A stretch of 6,137 nt of DNA from Candidatus Bipolaricaulota bacterium (GCA_015485945.1 WFSM01000062.1:1-6137); one strand, 5' to 3'. Counted from the first letter of the stretch, positions 1 to 6,069 are shown. Numbers and translations: made by a program. Notes: generated by a model not told the origin, from the letters alone.

Positions 1-528
1 CGCCGCTGAGAGGACCACCATACAGAATCCGGTCCACATCCATACTCCGATTACAATGAGCGCCAGCGTGTTCCACGGCGAATGGATTAGCCACGCCACC
101 GGCTTACCCCCCGCGGCAGTAATTATCTCGTCTAGCAGCCCAATTTGGTGCGCTCCCGCAGGGCGGTAGGCGTACATGAACTTCCAGATCACGCTTGCCC
201 CGACCATGGATATCGCCATCGGGAGGAAGATGAACGATTTCGCGATCCTCTCGTAGCGCACCCGGTCGACGAGCACGGCGATGATCAGGCCGAACGAGAC
301 GGTGAACATAGTGAACACCGCGAGCCAGATCGCGTTGTTGCGGAACGCGGTGAGCATCGTGCGATCGGTGAACGCGTAGATGTAGTTGGCAAACCCGACG
401 AACCGTTGGGAGTTGGGGCCATAAAACGAGATGATGATCGTCTCGATCGATGGATAAACCAAGAAGAACCCGAGCAGGACGAGAGCGGGCCCGACGTACA
501 GCCACGGATGATACCATTTTGTTCGCAT
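1..528 (-). CDS. AglF-like sugar ABC transporter permease, first part (gene runs off the left edge)
   Basis: This is an inner-membrane permease of a carbohydrate ABC importer (MalF/AglF type), forming half of the translocation channel. I read it directly from the minus strand: 176 codons are open from the ATG at 528 to the window edge, with no stop. Hydrophobic segments lie at about residues 11-33, 64-88, 97-119 and 152-174. Family-typical stretches are FVGFANY (43-49), DRVRYERIAKSFIFLPMAIS (88-107), VGASVIWKFMYAYRP (109-123) and PVAWL (143-147), which match alpha-glucoside permeases of the AglF group as I remember them. The EAA loop that contacts the ATPase would lie beyond the window. The start is chosen because an AAGGA Shine-Dalgarno sits at 535-539, 6 nt upstream. 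A GTG at 532 opens a different, arginine-rich frame that makes no sense as a protein. It follows the binding-protein gene by 64 nt, with an intrinsic terminator between them. The sugar specificity is inferred from similarity only. Confidence 0.93.
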   Translation of the reverse strand, partial: MRTKWYHPWLYVGPALVLLGFFLVYPSIETIIISFYGPNSQRFVGFANYIYAFTDRTMLTAFRNNAIWLAVFTMFTVSFGLIIAVLVDRVRYERIAKSFIFLPMAISMVGASVIWKFMYAYRPAGAHQIGLLDEIITAAGGKPVAWLIHSPWNTLALIVIGVWMWTGFCMVVLSAA

Positions 529-550
529 ACACGATCCTTCCCCGTGGGAT

Positions 551-585
551 AAAAAGCGCGGGAGCCCGTTGTTGGGCCCCCGCGC
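551..585 (-). terminator. Intrinsic terminator between binding-protein and permease genes (probable partial terminator)
   Basis: In minus-sense RNA, arm GCGCGGGGGCCC (585-574) pairs with GGGCUCCCGCGC (567-556). This gives 12 bp including one G-U pair, with a 6-nt loop AACAAC (573-568), followed directly by UUUUU (555-551). The U-tract is present only in the minus direction, so it acts on the sugar operon transcript. It starts 7 nt after the binding-protein stop and ends before the permease Shine-Dalgarno. As the permease has no evident promoter of its own in the 64-nt gap, read-through is expected, with the hairpin lowering permease levels and protecting the 3' end of the upstream message. 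Confidence 0.88.
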
Positions 586-592
586 GCAGTGA

Positions 593-1861
593 TTACTTCT
601 TGTACGCCGTCTCGGCGCTCTGCTCGATCTTGGTCAGCACTGTGTCCAGTGGCGTGCCGTTGATGTAGTCAAGCACCCCAGTCCAGAATGTACCCGCACC
701 AACTTGGGCTGGCATCATGTCCGAGCCGTCGAACCGGAACACCTGGGCATTACTCAGGATCTGGAACGCCTTCTTGGTGATCGGGTTGGTGTAGATATCG
801 GGGTTGACTGTCTTATTGACCGCGAGCTTGCCCAGTTTCTTGGCGAAGATCGTCTGCGCCTCCGCGGACGCGAGGTACTTGATCAGCGCCTGGGCCTCGG
901 GCGTGTTGTTGAACACGCTCATCAGGTCACCGGACCCCTCGATCGGGGTCGGCATCCCCGGCCCCATCGGCGGGAACGGGAATATGTCGTAGTCCACGCC
1001 CGGCTTCAGGTTCGGATTGGCCTTCTGGATGAAGCTCTGCATGAACGTGGCCTGCTTGAGCATGTACGCCCCCGGTGGGTTGGTGAACAGCGGGTTAGCA
1101 GCGTCGCCGAAGTTGGTGGACAGCTCGCCGGCGGTACCGCCGTACACGTACTTGGGGTTAAGCGCGATCTCGCCGAACGCCTCCCACGCCGCCTTGACGC
1201 ACGGGTTGAGCCAACTGATCTTGTGCTGCACCCACAGATCATATATCTGCGGTCCGGAGATGCGGAGCATCAGATCCTCGATCCAATCGGTGCCCGGCCA
1301 CCCGGATGCCGCGCCGCTCTCCAGCCCGATCGACCACGGCGTGCCGCCGCTGCGCGCGATCTGCTGGGTGAGCGCCATCAGCTCGTCCCACGTCTGCGGG
1401 ACCTTGTACCCCTTGGCGGCGAACACCTTGGGATCGTACCACACGAGACTTTTAACGTCAGCGTCCATGAAGATGCCGTACACATGACCGTTCACCGTAG
1501 CGAGGTCCACGAACCCCTTCGGCTGCTGGCTCATGTCAACGATGTTCCCCAACGGCACCAACGCGTTCTGCTCAGCGAACTGCTTCATCTGTCCCGGGTT
1601 GGGCATCGCTGCCACATCGGGCGGGTTGCCGCTCTTGAAGTGCACCACCAGGTAGGTGGGCAGGTTACGTCCCACCGGCTCGATGGTTACCTGAATCCCC
1701 GTCTCCTTCTCGAACTGGGCGATTACGTCCTGAAATGCCTGGAGCTCCTGTCCGCTCCATACAACCGCTATCGACACTTTGTTCGCTGCCGCCTGGCCGA
1801 ACACCGCGATCGTGCCGACCAGCATGAGGATCACTAGCCCGATAACTGCTTTTTTCATCAT
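593..1861 (-). CDS. AglE-like extracellular/periplasmic sugar-binding protein of an ABC importer
   Basis: This is a 422-aa family 1 solute-binding protein that would capture an oligosaccharide, probably an alpha-glucoside, and deliver it to the permease encoded next. The N-terminus is a Sec signal peptide: basic KK (3-4), hydrophobic core 5-21, then FGQAAA with likely cleavage near residues 22-26. There is no lipobox cysteine, so it should be soluble rather than lipid-anchored. The mature protein shows the usual opening VSIAVVWSGQE (29-39), the 'FEKETGIQVTIEPVG' region (50-64), PPDVAAMP (80-87), a W-rich segment with SGWPGTDWIEDLMLR (186-200) typical of AglE-type proteins, and GDLMSVFNNTPEAQALIKYL (311-330). 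The length is normal. AAGGAGGT lies at 1864-1871. The gene opens with tandem ATGs at 1861 and 1858. The second has better spacing (5 nt against 2 nt), so the true protein may be one residue shorter. It lies 69 nt after the ROK gene, probably co-transcribed. The exact ligand cannot be read from sequence. Confidence 0.95.
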   Translation of the reverse strand: MMKKAVIGLVILMLVGTIAVFGQAAANKVSIAVVWSGQELQAFQDVIAQFEKETGIQVTIEPVGRNLPTYLVVHFKSGNPPDVAAMPNPGQMKQFAEQNALVPLGNIVDMSQQPKGFVDLATVNGHVYGIFMDADVKSLVWYDPKVFAAKGYKVPQTWDELMALTQQIARSGGTPWSIGLESGAASGWPGTDWIEDLMLRISGPQIYDLWVQHKISWLNPCVKAAWEAFGEIALNPKYVYGGTAGELSTNFGDAANPLFTNPPGAYMLKQATFMQSFIQKANPNLKPGVDYDIFPFPPMGPGMPTPIEGSGDLMSVFNNTPEAQALIKYLASAEAQTIFAKKLGKLAVNKTVNPDIYTNPITKKAFQILSNAQVFRFDGSDMMPAQVGAGTFWTGVLDYINGTPLDTVLTKIEQSAETAYKK

Positions 1862-1863
1862 CT

Positions 1864-1871
1864 ACCTCCTT
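1864..1871 (-). promoter_or_regulatory. Ribosome binding site of the binding-protein gene
   Basis: AAGGAGGT, close to consensus. It is 2 nt from the ATG at 1861 and 5 nt from the ATG at 1858, favouring initiation at the second ATG. It is separated by 41 nt from a second, even better, anti-SD complement upstream that has no gene of its own. Confidence 0.8.
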
Positions 1872-1910
1872 CTCGTTTTTGTTCCCGGTGCTTAGATGTT
1901 GCTTGTTGTT

Positions 1911-1922
1911 ATCACCTCCTTT
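1911..1922 (-). promoter_or_regulatory. Orphan perfect Shine-Dalgarno sequence, candidate mRNA-stabilising (STAB-SD) or standby site
   Basis: Minus-sense AAAGGAGGTGAT is a 12-nt complement of the usual 3' end of bacterial 16S rRNA. It begins 8 nt after the ROK stop codon. No ATG, GTG or TTG follows at a usable distance; the only GTG is inside the element and would open a 7-codon ORF. The real binding-protein start lies 49 nt further on and has its own strong site. Orphan SD elements in Bacillus leaders (cry3A STAB-SD) are known to bind 30S subunits and block 5' exonuclease decay. That role here is inference. Confidence 0.5.
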
Positions 1923-1930
1923 AGTAAAAT

Positions 1931-3004
1931 TTAAGTGATGAGCTCAACTGGCTGCTGGAGCGCCTTCTCCAGCGCAAACAATGCCCCTCCCTTGGCGCAA
2001 CTCAACTCGCGTTCATGGGCGGCTGTTATTGCCACGTTATGTGGCACTCCCTCGTAATGGACGTCGTTGAGGCGGACGGTGAGCGCGTGGATGAATGCCG
2101 GTTCGTTGTCCCCGATAGTCGCTGCATTAATCACCACTCGATTGGGATCGAACAGGTGCAACAAGTTGACGACCGGCTCGAACAAGCGATCGGCGAGAAG
2201 GGCGGCAAACCGGTCGGGGTGCTCCGCGGCGCATTTCTGAATCGCAGTTTCTTCCACGTACGCGTGATACAAGGCGCCGGCGTTTCCGTTTCCGCCGTGA
2301 AACAGCTTTCCTTTGATCAAGATGCTGCCGCCCATGCGGATATCGCCCTTCAACCCGCGACGCAACGCGAGATAGGCCATCACCCGGTCTTGATATCCCA
2401 GCGCGCGGTGTTCCGCCAACGACATGAATTTCACGTCGTTACTGACGAACACCGGGAGGGAAAGATCATCCGCGAGAATCTGCCGCGCCGGGATGTGTTC
2501 CCAATGAGGGAGTGCATGTCCGGCTACGGTTATCGTGTCACCGCTGAGAAATGCGGGAACGCCAATTCCCAGTCCAGCGACGCGATCGATCGAGATATTG
2601 GCGTCGGCGAGCAACGTTTTAATGCTGGTAGCGGTAAAGTCAAGCGTATCCGTCGGATCAGCGGTGATGGTGGCAGGGATGGTAAGGGTTTTTCTGCGGA
2701 TGAAATCACCGTTGAGCCCGAGGATAACCAGATTTAATTCCGGGAATTCCAGGTCGCTGCCCACGGTGTACAGTGCGCGTGGGTTGATTGCATACAGAAC
2801 AGCGCGGCGGCCGCCAGCGGATGGACCACGACCATCGTGGTGGACAAACCCGGTTGCCGTGAGATGAGATATCGCGCGATCAACGGTGGGACGGCTCAGG
2901 TTGAGCTGCTGGCAAAGCCCGTTTTTTGTGAGCGCACCTTCCTGTTTTAACGTGAGGAAAATTTTGACCAGGTTGCGTCGCCACACTTCCTGGTTATCAC
3001 GCAC
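1931..3004 (-). CDS. ROK-family winged-HTH transcriptional regulator with degenerate kinase domain
   Basis: This is a 357-aa DNA-binding regulator, likely the repressor of the sugar importer that follows and of itself. The N-terminal winged helix spans about residues 9-75: HTH LTKNGLCQQLNLSRPTVDRA (25-44), then the wing GGRRAVLYAINP (64-75). The ROK sugar-binding fold follows: GLGIGVPAFLS (144-154), PVFVSNDVKFMSLAEHRALG (184-203), GGSILIKGKLFHGGNGNAGA (225-244) and H247. The family's phosphate motif DxGGTK is replaced by SDLEFPEL (83-90), and the zinc motif CxCGxxGC is absent (only C31, C257 and C336 exist), so it should be a pure regulator, not a kinase. It starts with GTG at 3004, supported by GGGAGGGG at 3013-3020, 8 nt upstream. 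The length is slightly under typical NagC/XylR-type regulators (about 380-410). A promoter and a palindrome lie directly upstream. The effector is unknown; a sugar or sugar phosphate is expected from the family. Confidence 0.92.
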   Translation of the reverse strand: MRDNQEVWRRNLVKIFLTLKQEGALTKNGLCQQLNLSRPTVDRAISHLTATGFVHHDGRGPSAGGRRAVLYAINPRALYTVGSDLEFPELNLVILGLNGDFIRRKTLTIPATITADPTDTLDFTATSIKTLLADANISIDRVAGLGIGVPAFLSGDTITVAGHALPHWEHIPARQILADDLSLPVFVSNDVKFMSLAEHRALGYQDRVMAYLALRRGLKGDIRMGGSILIKGKLFHGGNGNAGALYHAYVEETAIQKCAAEHPDRFAALLADRLFEPVVNLLHLFDPNRVVINAATIGDNEPAFIHALTVRLNDVHYEGVPHNVAITAAHERELSCAKGGALFALEKALQQPVELIT

Positions 3005-3037
3005 GTCTCGTTCCCCTCCCTGCTAACTTTTGCATCA

Positions 3038-3053
3038 AGCTTTTAAAAAAGCT
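3038..3053. promoter_or_regulatory. Candidate operator palindrome at the ROK promoter start point
   Basis: On the plus strand, AGCTTTT (3038-3044), two A's, then AAAAGCT (3047-3053): perfect 7-bp arms with a 2-nt centre. A weaker dyad CTTT-ATA-AAAG (3054-3064) abuts it and overlaps the -10 box. The palindrome covers roughly +1 to +16 of the predicted transcript, where a bound repressor would block initiation. ROK regulators often bind AT-rich dyads, so autoregulation by the adjacent gene product is plausible but inferred. Confidence 0.5.
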
Positions 3054-3060
3054 CTTTATA

Positions 3061-3089
3061 AAAGTAGCACAGTTTGCCTCGCTTGTCAA
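3061..3089 (-). promoter_or_regulatory. Sigma70-type promoter for the ROK-sugar importer operon
   Basis: Minus strand: -35 TTGACA (3089-3084), a perfect consensus; a 17-nt spacer; -10 TACTTT (3066-3061). The spacer ends in TGC, giving an extended -10 (TGn). The -10 itself is poor (3 of 6), which the extended element and ideal -35 could offset. The transcript should start near 3054, leaving a leader of about 50 nt before the GTG at 3004. No comparable promoter was seen directly upstream of the binding-protein gene. Confidence 0.6.
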
Positions 3090-3152
3090 GAGCCGGGAAC
3101 AAGAAACGAAATGGAATGCAGTTCTGAAGCTGAAAATAGGGGGTGAAACAAG

Positions 3153-3202
3153 ATCCCGGGGCCAGTCCATTGCCACCATAGCTGGGGGACTAACCCCGGG
3201 AT
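3153..3202 (-). terminator. Hairpin after pntB, probable end of the transhydrogenase transcript
   Basis: In minus-sense RNA, AUCCCGGGGUUAGUCC (3202-3187) pairs with GGACUGGCCCCGGGAU (3168-3153): 16 continuous pairs including two adjacent U-G pairs, with an 18-nt loop. In plus-sense RNA these two positions are C/A mismatches, so the fold is selective for the minus transcript. It begins 12 nt after the pntB stop. The following CUUGUUUC is only moderately U-rich, so it could be a weak intrinsic terminator or a 3'-end stabiliser. Confidence 0.6.
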
Positions 3203-3214
3203 TGGGTGAGTAGG

Positions 3215-4594
3215 TTACCCTGTTTGCAGCGCTTCGGTGACCTCCACCACCATCTGTTTGCCGTCTCCGAATAACATGAGCGTGTTGTCCGCGGCGAACA
3301 GCGGGTTGGGCACTCCGGCGAACCCCGGACTGAGGCTGCGCTTGATTACAATCACGGTGCGTGCCTTGTCCACTGCGATGATCGGCATGCCAGCAAGCGG
3401 ACCGGAATTCTCCTCCCGCGCCGCCGGGTTGACGGTATCGTTGGCGCCGATCACGATCGCCACATCGGTCTGTTCGAGTACGGGGTTGATCTGCTCCATC
3501 GTCTTTAATTTGTCGTAGGGGACGTTTGCCTCGGCGAGCAGCACGTTCATGTGTCCGGGCATGCGGCCGGCGACCGGGTGGATTCCGAACAGAACTTCCA
3601 CTCCGCGCGATTCCAGCAGATTAGCGAGATCACGCACGGCGTACTGGGCCTGTGCTACCGCCATCCCGTATCCGGGCACGATCACGACACGTTGCACGCC
3701 GTCGAGGAGCATCGCGACTTCCTCCGGCGACGTCGATTTGACCTTGCCAGCGTAGATGTCGCCGGCTTCTATCGTGGTTGCTCCTACGCCGCCGAACAGG
3801 ACGTTACTCAATGGGCGGTTCATCGCTTTGCACATCAGGCTTGTAAGAATGAGCCCCGACGCGCCGACGAGCGCTCCAGCGATGATCAGAACGCTGTTGT
3901 TAAGCACAAACCCGGTGGACGCCGCGGCGAGCCCGGATAACGAGTTGAGCAGGCTGATCACGACTGGCATGTCCGCGCCGCCGATCGGCATGACCATCAA
4001 TACTCCCAGCACCGATGACGCTGCGACGAGGAGCCAATACCACGCCACCGCGGACGGCTGCAGCACCACCAATACGCCCAACCCGAGGGAGACCAGGAGC
4101 AGGAGCACATTCCACAGTTGGTGTACCGGGATCTTTGCCGGTCGTGAACTGATGATACCCTGCAGTTTGGCGAACGCGACCAGACTGCCCCAAAATGTGA
4201 CTGCGCCGATCAACCCGGACGTTGCGGTGGACACGGTCATCTGGGTGGATGGGACGCGGGAATGCAGCACGGCCACGATTATCGCTGCGCCGGCAACTAA
4301 CACCGACGCACCACCGCCGAACCCGTTGAACAGCGCGACCAGTTGCGGCATCTGTGTCATCTGTACTTTTACTGCGAGGATCACTCCGAATGCCGTGCCG
4401 ATTGCCAGTCCGATCAGTATCCACTCGTAGCTGATGATGTGACGATCGAGCAGGGTAAGAAGCACCGCCAGGAGCATTCCCACCGCACCGAGTAAATTGC
4501 CGCGCACCGCGGTTCGTGGGTGACCAAGTCCCTTCAACCCAAAAATAAACAGCGCGGCGGCAACGAGATAGCCGAGATTTATCAGGGTATTCAT
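3215..4594 (-). CDS. pntB: NAD(P) transhydrogenase subunit beta (membrane helices plus NADP(H)-binding domain III)
   Basis: This is the 459-aa inner-membrane subunit that carries most of the proton channel (domain II) and binds NADP(H) at its C-terminal domain III. About nine helices can be placed: roughly 3-20, 34-50, 57-75, 84-109, 123-143, 159-179, 183-203, 211-229 and 233-254. GGADMPVV (205-212) and LLNSLSG (215-221) hold D208 and N217, counterparts of E. coli beta-D213 and beta-N222. Domain III shows GYGMAVAQAQ (308-317), HPVAGRMPGHMNVLLAEANV (339-358), GANDTVNPAA (383-392; D386 matches E. coli D392) and KRSLSPGFAGVPNPLF (418-433; K418/R419 match K424/R425, which bind the 2'-phosphate). 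Position 90 is Asn where E. coli has the channel residue His91. The start ATG lies 10 nt after GGAGAAAGGA (4605-4614) and 6 nt after the pntAB stop. The length is typical (about 460). Confidence 0.98.
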   Translation of the reverse strand: MNTLINLGYLVAAALFIFGLKGLGHPRTAVRGNLLGAVGMLLAVLLTLLDRHIISYEWILIGLAIGTAFGVILAVKVQMTQMPQLVALFNGFGGGASVLVAGAAIIVAVLHSRVPSTQMTVSTATSGLIGAVTFWGSLVAFAKLQGIISSRPAKIPVHQLWNVLLLLVSLGLGVLVVLQPSAVAWYWLLVAASSVLGVLMVMPIGGADMPVVISLLNSLSGLAAASTGFVLNNSVLIIAGALVGASGLILTSLMCKAMNRPLSNVLFGGVGATTIEAGDIYAGKVKSTSPEEVAMLLDGVQRVVIVPGYGMAVAQAQYAVRDLANLLESRGVEVLFGIHPVAGRMPGHMNVLLAEANVPYDKLKTMEQINPVLEQTDVAIVIGANDTVNPAAREENSGPLAGMPIIAVDKARTVIVIKRSLSPGFAGVPNPLFAADNTLMLFGDGKQMVVEVTEALQTG

Positions 4595-4600
4595 CGTTGG

Positions 4601-4882
4601 TTAGTCCTTTCTCCGGAACATGCGGAGCATCCGATGGGTGACGAGAAAGCCGCCCACCACGTTGATCGTGGCGAACACGAGCGCGATCACCCCTAAGATG
4701 GTAGTAGCCGTTGTAGCCTTCTCCCCGGCAGCGATGAGGGCCCCCACAATGGTGATCCCCGAGATCGCGTTCGAGCCCGACATGAGTGGGGTATGGAGCG
4801 TCGGCGGAACCTTGGTGATCACCTCAAATCCGACGAATACTGCCAATATGAATATCGCCAGTGCAGCAATGAACGGATCCAT
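4601..4882 (-). CDS. pntAB: NAD(P) transhydrogenase subunit alpha-2 (small membrane subunit)
   Basis: This 93-aa membrane protein supplies the first three helices of the transhydrogenase channel; with nine in PntB this gives a 12-helix domain II, as in other three-gene enzymes. Helices lie at about 4-21, 38-53 and 60-82. The conserved stretch VPPTLHTPLMSGSNAISGI (25-43) and the GGFLVTHRML run (77-86) are diagnostic and resemble the matching part of fused E. coli PntA. It is shorter at the N-terminus than the R. rubrum alpha-2 subunit (139 aa as I recall). The start ATG overlaps the pntAA stop by one base (TAATG). AAAGGAGT at 4891-4898 gives 8-nt spacing. An ATG at 4889 is in another frame and hits no family sequence. 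Residue 41, which I recall as His in some homologues, is Ser here. Confidence 0.97.
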   Translation of the reverse strand: MDPFIAALAIFILAVFVGFEVITKVPPTLHTPLMSGSNAISGITIVGALIAAGEKATTATTILGVIALVFATINVVGGFLVTHRMLRMFRRKD

Positions 4883-6069
4883 TACGCATCACTCCTTTCT
4901 TCGGGTTGGTCGGGCGGCGTGAGGCCGAGCAGTTCGCGCACCCGCGGATGCACCACCTCACCGGTGTTGGTGACCAACGTTCCGGTTGTAATCTCATCAT
5001 CAGTATTGAGCTCTATCTTCCCGTCCTTTACCAGATGGAGGAGAAAGTTTGTGATGTTCTTCGCGTACATCTGGCTTGTGTGGTACGGGACGGTTGCCGT
5101 GATGTTGACCGGGCCGCGGATGGTGACCCCGTGTTCGACGATCGTCTCACCAGGACGGGTGAGCTCGCAGTTGCCGCCGCGTTCCGCGGCGAGGTCGACG
5201 ATCACCGCACCGGGGTGCATCCCCGTCACCATTTCCGCGGTGACAAGCACCGGCGCTCGTTTGCCCGGGATCGACGCTGTGGTGATGACTACGTCACTGT
5301 CAGCGACCACGCCCGTCATCATCTCCCGCTGTTTGCGGTAGAACTCCTCGCCCATCGCCTTGGCGTAACCGCCCTTGTCCTCCGCTTCCTTCGTCTCCAG
5401 TTCCAGTTCGATGAACGTCGCTCCCAGGCTCTCCACCTGTTCCTTCACCGCCGGACGTACGTCGTACGCTTGGACCACGGCGCCCAACCGGCGGGCGGTG
5501 GCGATTGCCTGCAAACCGGCAACCCCGGCTCCGACGATGAACACGTGTGCTGGCGTTATCGTGCCCGCCGCGGTCATCATCATCGGGAACATTTTGGAAA
5601 GGGCCTCGGCAGCGAGGAGCACTGCCTTGTACCCCGCTACGGTGGCGAGGGAGGAAAGGGCATCCATCGCCTGAGCGCGGGTGATGCGCGGGATGAGTTC
5701 CATGGAAAATGCGATCACTCCTCGCCCGGCTAATTCCTGGATCCCCTGTGGCGTGCCCAGTGGATCGAGGAAGCCGATAACAATCTGCCCGGACCGTAAC
5801 CGTTCGATATCTGCGCTACCAGCGTCGGAATGACGCCCCGGGCCGTGCACGGTGAGAAGTATGTCTGCTTGTGAGAACAGCTCATCGCGGCTGTCCACGA
5901 TGCGGGCGTCCTTTGCTGTGTATTCTTCATCCGTGAACCCGGCCTGTGCTCCGGCTCTTTTCTCGATGAGGACGGTTAATCCCGCGTTAACAAGGGACGG
6001 AACCACCCCGGGAACAACGGCGACACTACGCTCGTTTGGAAAGACCTCTTTCGGGACCCCAACGATCAT
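4882..6069 (-). CDS. pntAA: NAD(P) transhydrogenase subunit alpha-1 (soluble NAD(H)-binding domain I)
   Basis: This 395-aa cytoplasmic subunit binds NAD(H) and exchanges hydride with NADP(H) held by PntB. It has the alanine dehydrogenase/PntA fold. The N-terminal half starts MIVGVPKEVFPNERSVAVVP (1-20). The RQD loop is intact: R128, Q133 and D136 in PRITRAQAMDALSS, matching R. rubrum R127/Q132/D135. The Rossmann motif GAGVAGLQA (180-188) leads to YDVRP (202-206), where D203 would bind the adenosine ribose and select NAD(H). The mobile loop keeps Tyr235 in DKGGYAKAMG (231-240). The C-terminal tail after GLTPPDQPEE is short and ends in TAATG, shared with pntAB, so the fused E. coli arrangement is split here as in R. 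rubrum and Thermus. AGGAGG at 6074-6079 lies 4 nt before the ATG, a slightly short spacing. It is the first gene of the operon; nothing upstream in the window is coding. Confidence 0.98.
   Translation of the reverse strand: MIVGVPKEVFPNERSVAVVPGVVPSLVNAGLTVLIEKRAGAQAGFTDEEYTAKDARIVDSRDELFSQADILLTVHGPGRHSDAGSADIERLRSGQIVIGFLDPLGTPQGIQELAGRGVIAFSMELIPRITRAQAMDALSSLATVAGYKAVLLAAEALSKMFPMMMTAAGTITPAHVFIVGAGVAGLQAIATARRLGAVVQAYDVRPAVKEQVESLGATFIELELETKEAEDKGGYAKAMGEEFYRKQREMMTGVVADSDVVITTASIPGKRAPVLVTAEMVTGMHPGAVIVDLAAERGGNCELTRPGETIVEHGVTIRGPVNITATVPYHTSQMYAKNITNFLLHLVKDGKIELNTDDEITTGTLVTNTGEVVHPRVRELLGLTPPDQPEERSDA

Noticed and set aside
104..532. 142-codon minus-strand open frame beginning with GTG at 532
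   Set aside because: It is arginine-rich nonsense in the frame next to the true permease, whose ATG at 528 gives a clean membrane protein open to the window edge.
704..1837. Long plus-strand open frame of 377 codons opposite the binding-protein gene
   Set aside because: Its translation is rich in R, H, L and D with no domain pattern, and it mirrors a clear family protein on the other strand. This is a by-product of GC-rich coding sequence.
1892..1915. Seven-codon leader peptide ORF (GTG to TAA) starting inside the orphan SD
   Set aside because: Its start codon is part of the SD-like element itself, so it has no separate ribosome binding site, and the peptide has no run of regulatory codons.
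1954..1973. Inverted repeat GCTGGAG/CTCCAGC with 6-nt loop near the end of the ROK gene
   Set aside because: It lies in coding sequence, is only 7 bp, and has no U-tract. It could be a processing hairpin ahead of the orphan SD, but nothing else supports this.
2015..2737. 240-codon plus-strand open frame opposite the ROK gene
   Set aside because: The translation has no recognisable fold or ribosome binding site, while the minus strand encodes a coherent ROK protein throughout.
2997..3179. 60-codon minus-strand open frame between pntB and the ROK gene
   Set aside because: It runs through the terminator hairpin, promoter and operator candidate, has no Shine-Dalgarno, and resembles no family.
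3181..3199. Short GGGG-loop-CCCC hairpin after pntB
   Set aside because: It competes with the much longer 16-bp stem that uses the same bases, and no U-tract follows it.
5456..5468. Palindromic CGTACGTCGTACG in pntAA
   Set aside because: It falls in the conserved coding stretch for YDVRP and is explained by the codons used there.
4906..5733. 275-codon plus-strand open frame opposite pntAA
   Set aside because: It is fully antisense to a highly conserved transhydrogenase domain and its sequence looks like noise (R/H-rich).
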